Numbered from the stretch's first letter, positions 15,658-24,614 are shown. The stretch: 31,407 nucleotides of DNA from an uncultured Clostridia bacterium (GCA_947632525.1 CANRPQ010000004.1:1-31407); one strand, 5' to 3'. Numbers and translations are program-made. Notes: a model not told the origin generated them from the sequence alone.

Positions 15658-17835
15658 TTAACAAATATCAAGTTCTTCGCTTCCGCAGTTTGGACAATTT
15701 TTTATATCTAATTTACTACTTTCAAATCCACATTTTGCACATTTTACTTGTTTTTCTTTTATGCTTGCATATCCTATATTATATTTATCTATATAGTCTA
15801 TTACTTTTTGTATGCTTTCTGGATTTTGAATTTCAGATTTTTCTAGTTTGATTTCAAATAGGTTTCCTCCTTTAATAAATTCATGGTATTGCCCCTCTAA
15901 TTTTGCTTTTTCTTCTACATCTATTTCATATGTTACTGGAATAGCGCTACTGTTTGTATATCTTTTTTTATCTGTTACTCCTGGAATTATGCCAAATTTG
16001 TTTTGATCTCTTCTTAAAAATTTTTCTTGTAATTTAAAAGATTTTGTACCTAATATCGAATAGTTTAAATTATATCTATTAGAGAGTTGTTCTGCTATTT
16101 CTTCTAGCTCACTTATAATTTCTAACCCTAATTTTTGTGATTCTTCTGATTCTCCATGGTGTTTACCTGTTAATGCAGTTAAACATTCTGCTAATCCGAC
16201 AAATCCTATGCATAGCGTTCCATTTTTTAATACTGTTTCTACTTTATCAAATGGTTTCAGTTCTTCACTTTCTAGCCAAAGACCAGACATAAGTAATGGA
16301 AATTGTTTTGCAATAGCAGTACATTGAAAGTTATATCTTTCGTAAAGCTGTTTCCCTACTATTTCTACATATTTTTCTAAGTTTTGCATAAATATTTTTT
16401 TCACAGTTTTTAGATATGGTTTTGTTATCATGTTTTCTGAGCCTTTTCCAAGTTCAAATGATGTTCCTATTTTTTCTTGTGCTTCATAACTGGATTTTAT
16501 TGCAATCTTAGGTAAGTTTATTGTGGTATATGAAAGGTTTCCTCTTCCTATTGATGATTTTTCTCCATGTCTGTTTTCAAATATTCTTATGTTTGATGCC
16601 ATTGTGGCACATTCATATTTGTACCTTTCTTCATCATTTTCTTTCCATTTTTCATTTTGATTGTATGTTGCATCTAAGTTTAGAAAGTTTGGTATGTTTC
16701 TTTTACTTGCTACCTCACATGCTAACAAATATAAATCATAATTTTTATCTGTTGGTAAGTAATTGATTCCTTTTTTCTTTTTCCAAATTTGTATTGGAAA
16801 TGTTGGTGTTTCGTTATTTCCTACGCCTTGTTTTGTTGAAAGTAATAATTCTCTAATAATGCATCTTCCTTCTGGTGAAGTATCTGTTCCATAATTTATT
16901 GAGCTGTATACTACTTGATTTCCACCTCTAGAGTGTATGGTGTTCATGTTATGTATAAATCCTTCCATTGCTTGATGTACACGAAATACTGTACTATTAA
17001 TTGCTGCCTGAAGGTCTCTTTCTTCTCCTTTTAGTTCTTCTAGGCTTTTAGTTATATATTCTTCTGGCTCGTATTTTAATAAGTTTGATAAATCTTTTCC
17101 TAATAAATTAGAAATTTTTTCAACTTCTTCTTTAAAAGTAATTTTTACGTATGGAGCTAAGTAATAGTCAAAAGCTGGAATTGCTTGTCCACCATGCATT
17201 TCATTTTGAACTGTACTCATGGTAATAAAAGCTAGAATACTCGCCGCTTCAATTCTTTGTGCTGGTCTTGAAGTGCTATCTCCTACCTTAAATCCGTTTT
17301 TTAAAATTTTGTCTAGTGGATATTGTAAACAGGTTAAAGATTTTGTTGGATAATAATCTTTATCATGAACAAAAATATAATTATTTTTTACTGCTTCTCT
17401 TGCTTCACGGGATAATAAAAAGTCATCTACAAATGGTTTTGTAGTTTCTGACGCAAATTTCATCATCATTCCTGCTGGTGTATCAGCATTATTGCTATTA
17501 ATGTTATCTTCATTTGTTTTTGCACTAATTATATCTAGAAAAACTTCTTTTGTTTTAGATTTTCTAGCGACATCTCTGTTATATCTGTATGTAATATAGC
17601 TTTGTGCTACTTCTTTCCTTGAAGATGCCATTAGTTTTTTTTCTACTGCATCTTGTATTTCGTATACTGTAGTATGTGATTTATCTTCAAATTGTTTTTG
17701 TACAGCAAATGCAATTTTATTTGCTAGTTCTATGTCTATTCCGTCTGGTGTTTGCGCCATTGCTAAAGTAATTGCTTTTACTATTCTTTCAGTATTAAAT
17801 TCAACAACCCTTCCGTCTCTTTTAATTACTTGCAA
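15658..17835 (-). CDS. nrdD: Anaerobic ribonucleoside-triphosphate reductase lacking the C-terminal glycyl-radical motif
   Basis: A 725-residue class III ribonucleotide reductase homologue that would make dNTPs without oxygen. It has an N-terminal ATP-cone (1 to about 90: KRDGRVVEFNTERIVKAI), the catalytic barrel (HNMNTIHSRGGNQVVYSSIN, about 290-315; GTLCIGFVGLAECL, about 540-555), and a C-terminal zinc-binding segment with C699, C702, C714 and C717. The family continues past the last CxxC with about 30-45 residues carrying the glycyl radical (R-V-x-G-Y-L). Here a TAA follows at once after SEELDIC, and no frame in the 57 bp before prs restores it. The start is TTG at 17835 with AAGGGAG 9 bases upstream. 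No nrdG activase lies nearby. Confidence 0.9.
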   Translation of the reverse strand: MQVIKRDGRVVEFNTERIVKAITLAMAQTPDGIDIELANKIAFAVQKQFEDKSHTTVYEIQDAVEKKLMASSRKEVAQSYITYRYNRDVARKSKTKEVFLDIISAKTNEDNINSNNADTPAGMMMKFASETTKPFVDDFLLSREAREAVKNNYIFVHDKDYYPTKSLTCLQYPLDKILKNGFKVGDSTSRPAQRIEAASILAFITMSTVQNEMHGGQAIPAFDYYLAPYVKITFKEEVEKISNLLGKDLSNLLKYEPEEYITKSLEELKGEERDLQAAINSTVFRVHQAMEGFIHNMNTIHSRGGNQVVYSSINYGTDTSPEGRCIIRELLLSTKQGVGNNETPTFPIQIWKKKKGINYLPTDKNYDLYLLACEVASKRNIPNFLNLDATYNQNEKWKENDEERYKYECATMASNIRIFENRHGEKSSIGRGNLSYTTINLPKIAIKSSYEAQEKIGTSFELGKGSENMITKPYLKTVKKIFMQNLEKYVEIVGKQLYERYNFQCTAIAKQFPLLMSGLWLESEELKPFDKVETVLKNGTLCIGFVGLAECLTALTGKHHGESEESQKLGLEIISELEEIAEQLSNRYNLNYSILGTKSFKLQEKFLRRDQNKFGIIPGVTDKKRYTNSSAIPVTYEIDVEEKAKLEGQYHEFIKGGNLFEIKLEKSEIQNPESIQKVIDYIDKYNIGYASIKEKQVKCAKCGFESSKLDIKNCPNCGSEELDIC

Positions 17836-17931
17836 TTTCTATTTCTCCCTTACTTTTTACATTTTTTAAATTTTTTACCTTTGTATAGATATTTTTATTT
17901 TTTGATATAAAATGTAATTTTTAACATATTT

Positions 17932-17960
17932 ATTATAATTTTCTTTACGATAAATTGCAA
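17932..17960 (-). promoter_or_regulatory. Sigma-A promoter for nrdD-prs
   Basis: The -35 is TTGCAA (17955-17960), the spacer is 17 bp, and the -10 is TATAAT (17932-17937) on the minus strand. Just upstream (about 17959-18000), two AACTGGTT copies flank an imperfect hairpin, a possible operator. No clear NrdR box was found. Confidence 0.65.
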
Positions 17961-18056
17961 CCAGTTTATATGAAAATTTTTAAATTTTTCATAAACCAGT
18001 TATTAGCAAAAGAAAAGTGCAATTTTTGCAAGGTGAGCATAGTAAATATATATTAC

Positions 18057-18090
18057 AAAATCGCCAACCGTAGAATTGGTTGGCGATTTT
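18057..18090. terminator. Terminator after the ABC substrate-binding protein gene
   Basis: A perfect 13-bp stem (18057-18069 with 18078-18090, core TCGCCAACC/GGTTGGCGA) with an 8-base loop, A-tract on one side and T-tract on the other, so it can work in both directions. It lies 5 bp after the substrate-binding gene on the minus strand. Confidence 0.82.
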
Positions 18091-18094
18091 ATTT

Positions 18095-19114
18095 TTATTT
18101 TATATTTTCTATAGCTTTTTCAGCATAGCTATTGTTTATAATTTTATCATAATCTCCTTCTTTTTCTAATTCTCCGGCTTCTTTCATAACAGTTTGAAGT
18201 AAATCAAATGATTCTTGTTTTAGTACTGGTGTATCTCTCCATGCGTCAATATCCATGTAGCTTTGTACAGAAGTTGTAAGCATTTCTACATCTGTATCTG
18301 GGAAAAATCCTTTAATTACTTCTGCAATTTCTGCTGCCGTATGATCTTTTACCCATTTTTGTCCTTTATATATAGCGTTTGTAAATCCTTGAATTACGTC
18401 TTGATTTTGTTCAATATAGCTCTTCTTTGCAAAGTATGCAGTATATGGTATTTCTCCTGATGCTTCTCCTACTGACGCTACAACATATCCTTTTCCTTGC
18501 ATTTCAGTCATTGATGCTGTTGGTTCAAATAATGTTACATATTCTGCATCTCCACCTGCAAATGCTCCTGCCATTAAGTCAAATTTGATACTATCATCTA
18601 GCACTAAATCTTTTTGTGGATCTATTCCATTTTTCTTTAATACATATTCAAATGTCATATATGGTACTCCACCTTTTCTACCAGGAATTACTGTTTTTCC
18701 TTTTAAGTCAGTCCATTTGAAATTATCTGTTTTAGTTTTGCTTACTAAGAATGAGCCGTCTTTTTGTGTCATTTGTGCAAATACTTGAGTATAGTCTTCT
18801 TTTCCTTCGTTATAAACATAAATGGATGCTTCTGGTCCTGCAAAACCTATGTCGCTTTGTCCTGCTAAAACTGCGGTCATTACTTTATCTGCTCCCTGAC
18901 CTGTAGTTAATTCTATGTTTAGTCCTTCTTCTGCAAAGTATCCATTTGCAATTGCAACATATTGTGGAGCGTAGAATACAGAACGAGTTACTTCATTTAC
19001 ATTGATAGTTTTTAACTCTTGAGTTTTTGTATTTCTGTTTAGTAGTATGCCTGTAATTATTCCTACTGCTACTACTGCAACAATTAAAATAATGATAATA
19101 AGATATTTTTTCAA
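18095..19114 (-). CDS. ABC transporter substrate-binding protein (NMT1/THI5-like, SsuA/ThiY type)
   Basis: A 339-residue extracellular binding protein with an N-terminal hydrophobic segment (3-24) and no lipobox cysteine, so it is probably held by an uncleaved anchor. The mature part shows the NMT1/THI5-like pattern: FYAPQYVAIANGYFAEEGL (47-65), ADKVMTAVLAGQSDIGFAGP (about 74-93), and DLKGKTVIPGRKGG. Relatives bind sulfonates, nitrate, taurine or thiamine pyrimidine precursors. The ligand cannot be told here, and no TPP riboswitch was seen. The start codon is TTG at 19114 with AAAGGA 9 bases upstream. An in-frame ATG is absent. It lies downstream of its permease and ATPase, separated by 245 bp containing a hairpin at 19242-19274. 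Confidence 0.88.
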   Translation of the reverse strand: MKKYLIIIILIVAVVAVGIITGILLNRNTKTQELKTINVNEVTRSVFYAPQYVAIANGYFAEEGLNIELTTGQGADKVMTAVLAGQSDIGFAGPEASIYVYNEGKEDYTQVFAQMTQKDGSFLVSKTKTDNFKWTDLKGKTVIPGRKGGVPYMTFEYVLKKNGIDPQKDLVLDDSIKFDLMAGAFAGGDAEYVTLFEPTASMTEMQGKGYVVASVGEASGEIPYTAYFAKKSYIEQNQDVIQGFTNAIYKGQKWVKDHTAAEIAEVIKGFFPDTDVEMLTTSVQSYMDIDAWRDTPVLKQESFDLLQTVMKEAGELEKEGDYDKIINNSYAEKAIENIK

Positions 19115-19241
19115 GTTTATTCATCCTTTCTTTTTGATATATTATCTAGCAAATTATATTACATAAGCTAGGTATACAATGTGTTTAATAAAGTATTTTA
19201 AGCACTTTTGTAAAAAATCTCTGTAATATAATTTGCGTGTT

Positions 19242-19274
19242 CATACCAAAGGAGATTTGAAGTATTTTGGTATG
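19242..19274. repeat. Inverted repeat between permease and substrate-binding genes
   Basis: Perfect 9-bp arms CATACCAAA (19242-19250) and TTTGGTATG (19266-19274) with a 15-base loop. No T-run follows on the minus strand, so it is not a typical terminator. An mRNA processing or stability element, allowing unequal expression of the binding protein, is one possibility. Confidence 0.35.
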
Positions 19275-19359
19275 TTAATTTGTTTTATCGTATTTTTTAA
19301 GATACTTTTTCTCCCTTAAAAAATCTGTTTTGCTAATATTTTTATTTAGCTAGTTGAAT

Positions 19360-20173
19360 TTAATTTTTCTTAGATATTCGTTTCATCACGAGTTTTTCTA
19401 GTAGTACAATAGATTCATAAATTACTGCTGCCATAATAGCTAAAATTATAACTCCTGTCATAACTAAGTCTAGTTGGAATACTTGACCTCCATAGACAAT
19501 TAAGTATCCTAAACCTGCTTTTGATACTAAAAATTCTCCTGTAATAACCCCTACTAAAGATAATCCTATGTTTACTTTAAGTGAGTTGAAGAATGTATTT
19601 ATATTATCAGGAATGACAATTTTAGTTAGAATTTGAAGTTTGTTTGCTCCAAATGTTTGTGCCATTTTTATAAGTTCTTTGTCTGTATTTATAAAACCAT
19701 TTAATATTTCTAATACGGTTACTATTAATGAAATTGCTAACCCCATTGTAATTATTGCACCAGTTCCAGCTCCTACCCATATAATTATAACTGGTCCGTA
19801 GTGCTACTTTTGGCAAGCTGTTCAATACAACTAAGTATGGTTCTGATACTTTTGATAGGAATGGAGACCACCATAAGCATATTGCAATAGCTACTCCTAA
19901 AACTACTCCTGATACAAATCCAATTAGTGTTTCTAATAGGGTAACTCCTAAATGTTTTAGTAATCCGTTAGATGATAAATTTAAAAATGTACTTAATATT
20001 CTAGAGGGTTGACTTGTGATAAAACTGTCTATAACTCCTTGGTTTGCAAGAATTTCCCATCCTATTATAAATATAACTAGGATGAGTATTTGTGTGACAG
20101 CTACTGATATTTTTCCTTTTCTTATTTTTCTTAGGTATTTTTTTCTATCTTCTGATATATTTTTTTCACGCAT
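19360..20173 (-). CDS. ABC transporter permease (SsuC/TauC type), reading frame needs one +1 shift at an in-frame CGG
   Basis: Read with one skipped base it gives a normal 270-residue permease with five to six membrane helices. The first frame (ATG 20173) covers residues 1-125. Past CGG at 19796-19798 it runs into nonsense. Skipping the C restores LPKVALGPVIIIWVGAGTG, the conserved EAA-loop region that contacts the ATPase, and continues to 19360. The start at 20173 is preceded by AAGGAG and overlaps the ATPase gene by 8 bp. ATG 20179 is possible but too near the ribosome site. Everything else is intact, with no second lesion, so this does not look like an old pseudogene. A sequencing error, a fresh mutation or true +1 frameshifting are the alternatives; the window-wide CGG pattern favours the last. 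Confidence 0.82.
19796..19798 (-). other. In-frame CGG at +1 frameshift site, permease codon 126
   Basis: On the minus strand the sequence is GTA GCA CTA C GGA CCA. Reading CGG as a triplet destroys the protein. Skipping C and reading GGA as Gly restores it. It is one of three such sites in the window. Confidence 0.75.
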
Positions 20174-20909
20174 GTACATCCAGCTCCTTCCATATTGTGT
20201 CAAAATACTTACTGAATTTTGGGCTTTCTCTGCAATTAATAGGATTTCTATTTTCCATTTCAAAGTCAATATCGTGTATGACTTTTACAGTAGCTGGTCT
20301 TTTAGTTAATACAACTACTCTATCCGACATACTAATTGCTTCTGATATATCATGTGTTACTATAACAGCCGTGATGTTTTCATTTTTTAATATCTTAAAG
20401 ATGTCATTTGTAACCATTATTCTGGTTTGATAATCCAATGCAGAAAATGCTTCATCTAAAAGCAAAATTTTTGGATTAATAGCAAGGGTTCTTATTAATG
20501 CTGCCCTTTGCCTCATTCCTCCAGAAAGCTGATTTGGATATTTATCTTTAAATTCATAAAGTCCATATTTTTTTAGAAGATTAATTACATAATCTTCATT
20601 TTCTTTTGTCTTTTTATGCCCTATTTCTAACCCAAATGTAACATTGTCATAAATGCTTCGCCATTCTAATAGACTATCTTTTTGAAGCATATATCCTGTG
20701 CTTCCGTCTATTTGAATTTCCCCTTCTGTTTTAGGTTCTAAGCCAGCAATAATAGAAAGAAGGGTAGATTTTCCACAGCCACTTGGGCCTATGATGCTAA
20801 CAAACTCTCCTTCTTTTACATTGAAACTGATACTAGATAAGGCATCGACTTCGCCATTTTTCGCTTGGTATTTTTTACTTACATTCTTTAGTTTTAATAC
20901 CTCTTTCAT
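20166..20909 (-). CDS. ABC transporter ATP-binding protein (SsuB/TauB/ThiZ type)
   Basis: A 247-residue ATPase of the importer. It has Walker A GPSGCGKST at 41-49, the Q-loop at Q76, the signature LSGGMRQRAAL at 128-138, Walker B ILLLDEAFSALD at 148-159, and the switch histidine in VTHD (H186). It is a standard-length, intact nitrate/sulfonate/taurine-type ATPase. It is the first gene of the importer operon in transcription order, with AGGAGG just before the ATG at 20909. A TTGACA at 20969-20974 could be its -35, although the matching -10 is poor. Its last codons overlap the permease start by 8 bp, which suggests translational coupling. Confidence 0.92.
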   Translation of the reverse strand: MKEVLKLKNVSKKYQAKNGEVDALSSISFNVKEGEFVSIIGPSGCGKSTLLSIIAGLEPKTEGEIQIDGSTGYMLQKDSLLEWRSIYDNVTFGLEIGHKKTKENEDYVINLLKKYGLYEFKDKYPNQLSGGMRQRAALIRTLAINPKILLLDEAFSALDYQTRIMVTNDIFKILKNENITAVIVTHDISEAISMSDRVVVLTKRPATVKVIHDIDFEMENRNPINCRESPKFSKYFDTIWKELDVHA

Positions 20910-21017
20910 GAGTACCTCCTAGTTTTAAATTTATCATGTTATATCTTATGAAGGTATACATAATTTTGTGTCAAAGAGGGTGTTCTTTCTGTAACTTTAT
21001 ATGTTATTTTGCTTTAT

Positions 21018-22262
21018 CTAAATTCTAAATACTTGACCTGAGTAAATTAAATTTGGATTTTTTATTCTGTTTAGTTTTACAATGTTTGCAATGCTAGTTC
21101 CATATCTTCTTGAAATGCTCCATAAAGTATCTCCTCTTTTAACTGTGTAAAGTCTGTGGCCACAATCGTATCTGCAATCGCTACGTATTTTTAGTTGTTG
21201 ACCTGGGTAAATCAAATTGACATTTTGTATATTGTTATCAGTGGCTATTATTGTAACTGTTGTATTAAATCTTTGTGCTATTTGTGATAGAGTATCACCT
21301 GATTTAACTGTATATATCTCTGCATAACCGTTATCTGGTTCTTCCTGTGATTCTGTTATTGGAACTATTAGAGTATTTCCTGCATAGATGAGGTTTGGAT
21401 TTGCTATATTATTCAGTTTTACTAATTCTGATACTGTTGTGTTGTATTTTATTGCAAGTCCTGATAGGGTATCTCCCCATTTAATAGTAATTTTTTTTGT
21501 TTTTTGTGGAATTGGATCTTTATCACTGTTATCTGGTGGATTAACTGGTGGAATTATTGATGTGTCATCTAAGAAAACTTCTTTTGTAAATTTATCTCTA
21601 TCTACATATGTATTTATTCCACTTACTGTTCCTCTATCTGTATATTGCCAGCCTGCCCATGTGTCCCACGTACCGTTATTTACAGGTTCTTTCACTCCAT
21701 ATTCTGCTACCCATAAAGGATAATTGGTATTTTCTCCTCTCCAGATGTTACTAGCAGTATAGCTATTACTGTATAGAATAACTTGCTTACCGCTTAATTT
21801 TTCTACTTCTTTCATGAATACTAATCCTATATTGTTGATTTGTTCTCTACTTAAATTTCCAAATGATTCAAAGTCCATAGCTAGTTTACAGTCTATATTT
21901 TTTCCAGAAACTTTTGCTACAAAATACTGGGCTTCTCTTCTTGCAGCTGCTTCTGTTCTTGCTGTTACGTAATGATATAGTCCTACTTTTAATCCATTTT
22001 CTTTTGCTCTTCTGTAGTTTTGTTCTAAGTATGGGTCTATGTAATATGTTCCTTCTGTTGCTTTTATATACACTACTTCAATGCCAGCTTGTTTTACTTT
22101 TTTAAAGTCTATATTTCCTTGATAGCTACTTACATCAATTCCTTCATATATCGTATCATCAGAGGGACCAAATGCTAATGTTTGACTCGGTATTACATAA
22201 ATCATAAATGCAAAACACAAAAGAAATATAAAAATAAATTTTATTGCTCCTTTATGCCACAT
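21018..22262 (-). CDS. Secreted GH25 muramidase with three LysM domains
   Basis: A 414-residue protein with a signal segment (1-30), a glycoside hydrolase 25 lysozyme domain (about 38-230) and three LysM peptidoglycan-binding repeats (257-302, 316-360, 371-414). Catalytic candidates are D43 in GIDVSSYQG and D130/E132 in AMDFES, all present. It cleaves the MurNAc-GlcNAc bond of peptidoglycan, for cell-wall remodelling, cell separation or spore/mother-cell lysis; which one cannot be told. The ribosome site AAAGGAG (22269-22275) is part of a terminator-like hairpin, so translation may be tied to RNA folding. Confidence 0.93.
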   Translation of the reverse strand: MWHKGAIKFIFIFLLCFAFMIYVIPSQTLAFGPSDDTIYEGIDVSSYQGNIDFKKVKQAGIEVVYIKATEGTYYIDPYLEQNYRRAKENGLKVGLYHYVTARTEAAARREAQYFVAKVSGKNIDCKLAMDFESFGNLSREQINNIGLVFMKEVEKLSGKQVILYSNSYTASNIWRGENTNYPLWVAEYGVKEPVNNGTWDTWAGWQYTDRGTVSGINTYVDRDKFTKEVFLDDTSIIPPVNPPDNSDKDPIPQKTKKITIKWGDTLSGLAIKYNTTVSELVKLNNIANPNLIYAGNTLIVPITESQEEPDNGYAEIYTVKSGDTLSQIAQRFNTTVTIIATDNNIQNVNLIYPGQQLKIRSDCRYDCGHRLYTVKRGDTLWSISRRYGTSIANIVKLNRIKNPNLIYSGQVFRI

Positions 22263-22263
22263 A

Positions 22264-22302
22264 AAAAACTCCTTTCATGATTTATATATTTTATGAGAGG
22301 AG
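22264..22302 (-). terminator. Terminator-like hairpin that contains the lysozyme ribosome site
   Basis: On the minus strand CTCCTCTCAT (22293-22302) pairs with ATGAAAGGAG (22269-22278) with one G-U pair, followed by TTTTTT and then the ATG at 22262. It has the form of a terminator after cysteine synthase. The 3' arm is also the only Shine-Dalgarno site of the GH25 gene, so the hairpin would hide it. Confidence 0.5.
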
Positions 22303-22340
22303 TAAATTTATGTGATTAGCAAATCAGTTAAATTTTGTTG

Positions 22341-23300
22341 TTAGCAAATTTCATAATTTAGTAAATTAATTTTGTTTGAAATATATTTTTGATTTTCGTC
22401 TATTGGTTTTCCTAAATCTGTACTTAGATATTTTTTGTTATCATCTGCAAATACTGTAACTACTGGTAATTTTATTTCTTCTTGTATTATAGCACATCCT
22501 AAAAAGTTAGCTCCTGATGATATACCCACCCCTAGTCCTAAGTCCATTGCTAATTTTCTTGACATGTTAATAGCATCTTCATCATTGATAAGAACAACTT
22601 TATCAATTTCATTTTTATCAATTAATGACGGAATGAACTCATCTCCTATTCCTTCTATTTTGTGTGGAGCTATAATTTTATTTTTAGATATTAGTGGCAT
22701 ACTATCTGGCTCAATTGCAACTATATTTATATCTGAATATGTTCTTCTTAGTTTTTTTCCTATTCCCATGAGAGTTCCTCCTGTACCGACTCCTGATACA
22801 AACCCTCCAATGTCTTCTTGTATAGTGTTTACAATTTCTTGCCCTGTTGTTTCATATTGTGCTAGTATATTATCTTGATTAGAAAATTGATTTGATAAAA
22901 ATCCATTTATCTTTTTGGCCAGTTTTTCTGCTTCTTGAATACATTTTTTGAATCCCCCTTCTTTGCGTGAAAAGGTGGTTACTTGAGCGCCATAGCTTTT
23001 CATGATTTGTATTCTTTCATTGCTTACCCAATCTGGCATAAAAATATATACTTGGTGGTGATAATATTTTCCAAGTGCCGCTAATGAAATTCCTGTGTTA
23101 CCACTAGTTGCTTCTATAATTGGCATTTCATCTTTTAATATTCCTCTTTCTTTTGCTTTTGTAATAATGTAATAAGCTGTCCTATCTTTAATACTTCCAG
23201 TTAGGTTATAGCTTTCCAATTTTGCATATATGTAGTTTATTTTTTGTTTGTATTGATATTTTATTTTTATTAATGGTGTGTTTCCTATTGTTTTTATCAT
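22341..23300 (-). CDS. cysK: Cysteine synthase-family PLP enzyme
   Basis: A 319-residue fold-type II PLP enzyme of the O-acetylserine sulfhydrylase family, expected to make cysteine from O-acetylserine and sulfide. The PLP lysine is K38 in NLTGSIKDR, the substrate loop TSGNTG lies at 65-70, QFSNQDN (about 137-143) matches the family QFxNPxN, and GTGGT (about 172-176) binds the phosphate. CysM or a related beta-replacement enzyme is possible. The symbol is given by family only. It lies between yraN and the lysozyme gene. A sulfonate- or thiol-related link to the nearby importer is conceivable but not shown. Confidence 0.85.
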   Translation of the reverse strand: MIKTIGNTPLIKIKYQYKQKINYIYAKLESYNLTGSIKDRTAYYIITKAKERGILKDEMPIIEATSGNTGISLAALGKYYHHQVYIFMPDWVSNERIQIMKSYGAQVTTFSRKEGGFKKCIQEAEKLAKKINGFLSNQFSNQDNILAQYETTGQEIVNTIQEDIGGFVSGVGTGGTLMGIGKKLRRTYSDINIVAIEPDSMPLISKNKIIAPHKIEGIGDEFIPSLIDKNEIDKVVLINDEDAINMSRKLAMDLGLGVGISSGANFLGCAIIQEEIKLPVVTVFADDNKKYLSTDLGKPIDENQKYISNKINLLNYEIC

Positions 23301-23386
23301 ATATACCCTCCTTATTTTTGTATTGATATATTTTATACATTTTTTAATGAATGGTTAATGATTTATTTAATTTTATAAATATTTTA

Positions 23387-23737
23387 TCATATTTGCTTTA
23401 TATGGTTAATATAAAATTTTTCTTTCTTTTTATATACTTCTATAACGTCAAATCTAACTGGTTTATTTTCTATTTTATGTAGGTATAAATAATACTTAGT
23501 TGCATTCCAAATATGCTTTTGTTTCCTTTCATTTACAGCTTCGCATGGTTTGCCATATTTTGTTGTTTGCCTTGTTTTAACTTCAATAAATACATATTCT
23601 TCATTATCTTTTGCAATAATATCAATTTCCCCTTGCCTACATTCAAAGTTTCTTTGGATTATTTCATATCCTTGTTTTTCTAGGTATTCTGTAGCTGCTT
23701 CTTCACCGTTTTTTCCTAATTCATGCCTTATATACAT
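23387..23737 (-). CDS. YraN/UPF0102 family nuclease-like protein
   Basis: A 116-residue protein with the restriction-endonuclease-like fold signature of the family: GEEAATEYLEKQGYEIIQRN at the N-terminus, then E37-x-D39 (GEIDIIA) and E52-V-K54 (FIEVKTR), with a C-terminal RFDVIEV strand. The acidic and lysine residues needed for metal-dependent cleavage are present. The cellular role is not established. It follows dprA with a 34-bp gap, in keeping with the common yraN-dprA-comM neighbourhood in bacteria. Confidence 0.9.
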   Translation of the reverse strand: MYIRHELGKNGEEAATEYLEKQGYEIIQRNFECRQGEIDIIAKDNEEYVFIEVKTRQTTKYGKPCEAVNERKQKHIWNATKYYLYLHKIENKPVRFDVIEVYKKKEKFYINHIKQI

Positions 23738-23771
23738 TGATTTTTTCCTTTATATTTATTATTTTTGTAAT

Positions 23772-24614
23772 TTAGAGTTTCCTTACATATAAATTTCCGG
23801 GTAGATTTATAATATAGCCATCTAGTTCTAGCATGCATAGAATTTCTGTTACTTCTGAAATTTCTTTTTTACACTTTTTTATAATTTCATTTACTGAAAT
23901 TGGTAATTGTCCTATTAATGTATATATTTCCTCATATTCTTGAGGCATCTTTGTTTTTTCTACTTCTTCTTCATAATTATAATATTCTATAATATCTCTA
24001 GCTGAGGTAACTAGTTGAGCTCCATGTTGAATTAACAAATTTGGTGTGTAACCTGTTACAGTATCTATTGGATGCGGTATGCAAAAAACATCTTTGTGTT
24101 GTTTTATTGCATGTTTAGCAGTAGTGGAAGTTCCACTTCGGTATTTTGCTTCTATTACCAATGTACCCATTGATAATCCACTGATAATTCGATTTCTTAT
24201 CGGAAATTTTGCCCTATCTACCTGCGTTTCTGGTTCATGTTCTGAAATTACACATCCATCATTTTCTAAAATCTTTTCATATAATATTTGATTTTCAGGT
24301 GGATAGATATGTTTGAATCCACTTCCTAATACCGCTATAGTTCTGCCTTTTTCTTTCATAGAATTGATATGTGCAATAGTGTCTATTCCTGACGCTAATC
24401 CACTTACAATACATATTCCTTTTTTAGATAGTTGCCCTGCAAATTTAATTGTACACTTTTCTCCATATTTTGTAAATTTTCTTGCTCCTACAATTGCTAT
24501 ACAATTGCTATTTAATAGGTCTACATTTCCTTCTACATATAGCTTTTCTGGTGGATTTTGTATTTCTAGTAGTCTTTTAGGATATATTTTATCTGACTTT
24601 TTTATCTCAATCAT
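23772..24614 (-). CDS. dprA: DNA-processing protein DprA (Smf)
   Basis: A 280-residue Rossmann-fold protein that binds incoming single-stranded DNA and loads RecA during natural transformation. Visible family motifs are IVGARKFTKYGE (about 40-51), GLASGIDTIAH (about 78-88), GRTIAVLGSGFKHIYPPEN (about 95-113), FPIRNRIISGLS (about 136-147) and EAKYRSGTSTTAKHA (about 154-168). A C-terminal winged-helix domain (about 220-280) ends in GYIINLPGNLYVRK. It is slightly short because it lacks the N-terminal SAM-like part. It is next to comM, which supports a competence or recombination role. No other competence genes are visible. Confidence 0.93.
   Translation of the reverse strand: MIEIKKSDKIYPKRLLEIQNPPEKLYVEGNVDLLNSNCIAIVGARKFTKYGEKCTIKFAGQLSKKGICIVSGLASGIDTIAHINSMKEKGRTIAVLGSGFKHIYPPENQILYEKILENDGCVISEHEPETQVDRAKFPIRNRIISGLSMGTLVIEAKYRSGTSTTAKHAIKQHKDVFCIPHPIDTVTGYTPNLLIQHGAQLVTSARDIIEYYNYEEEVEKTKMPQEYEEIYTLIGQLPISVNEIIKKCKKEISEVTEILCMLELDGYIINLPGNLYVRKL

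Noticed and set aside
15601..15700. A frameshift or selenocysteine stop hiding the NrdD tail
   Set aside because: The stop is TAA, no CGG lies in frame nearby, and no frame in the next 57 bp encodes an RVxGYL-like motif.
20910..21017. TPP riboswitch upstream of the importer
   Set aside because: The 108-bp gap lacks the conserved THI-box elements, so a thiamine-precursor role cannot be supported this way.
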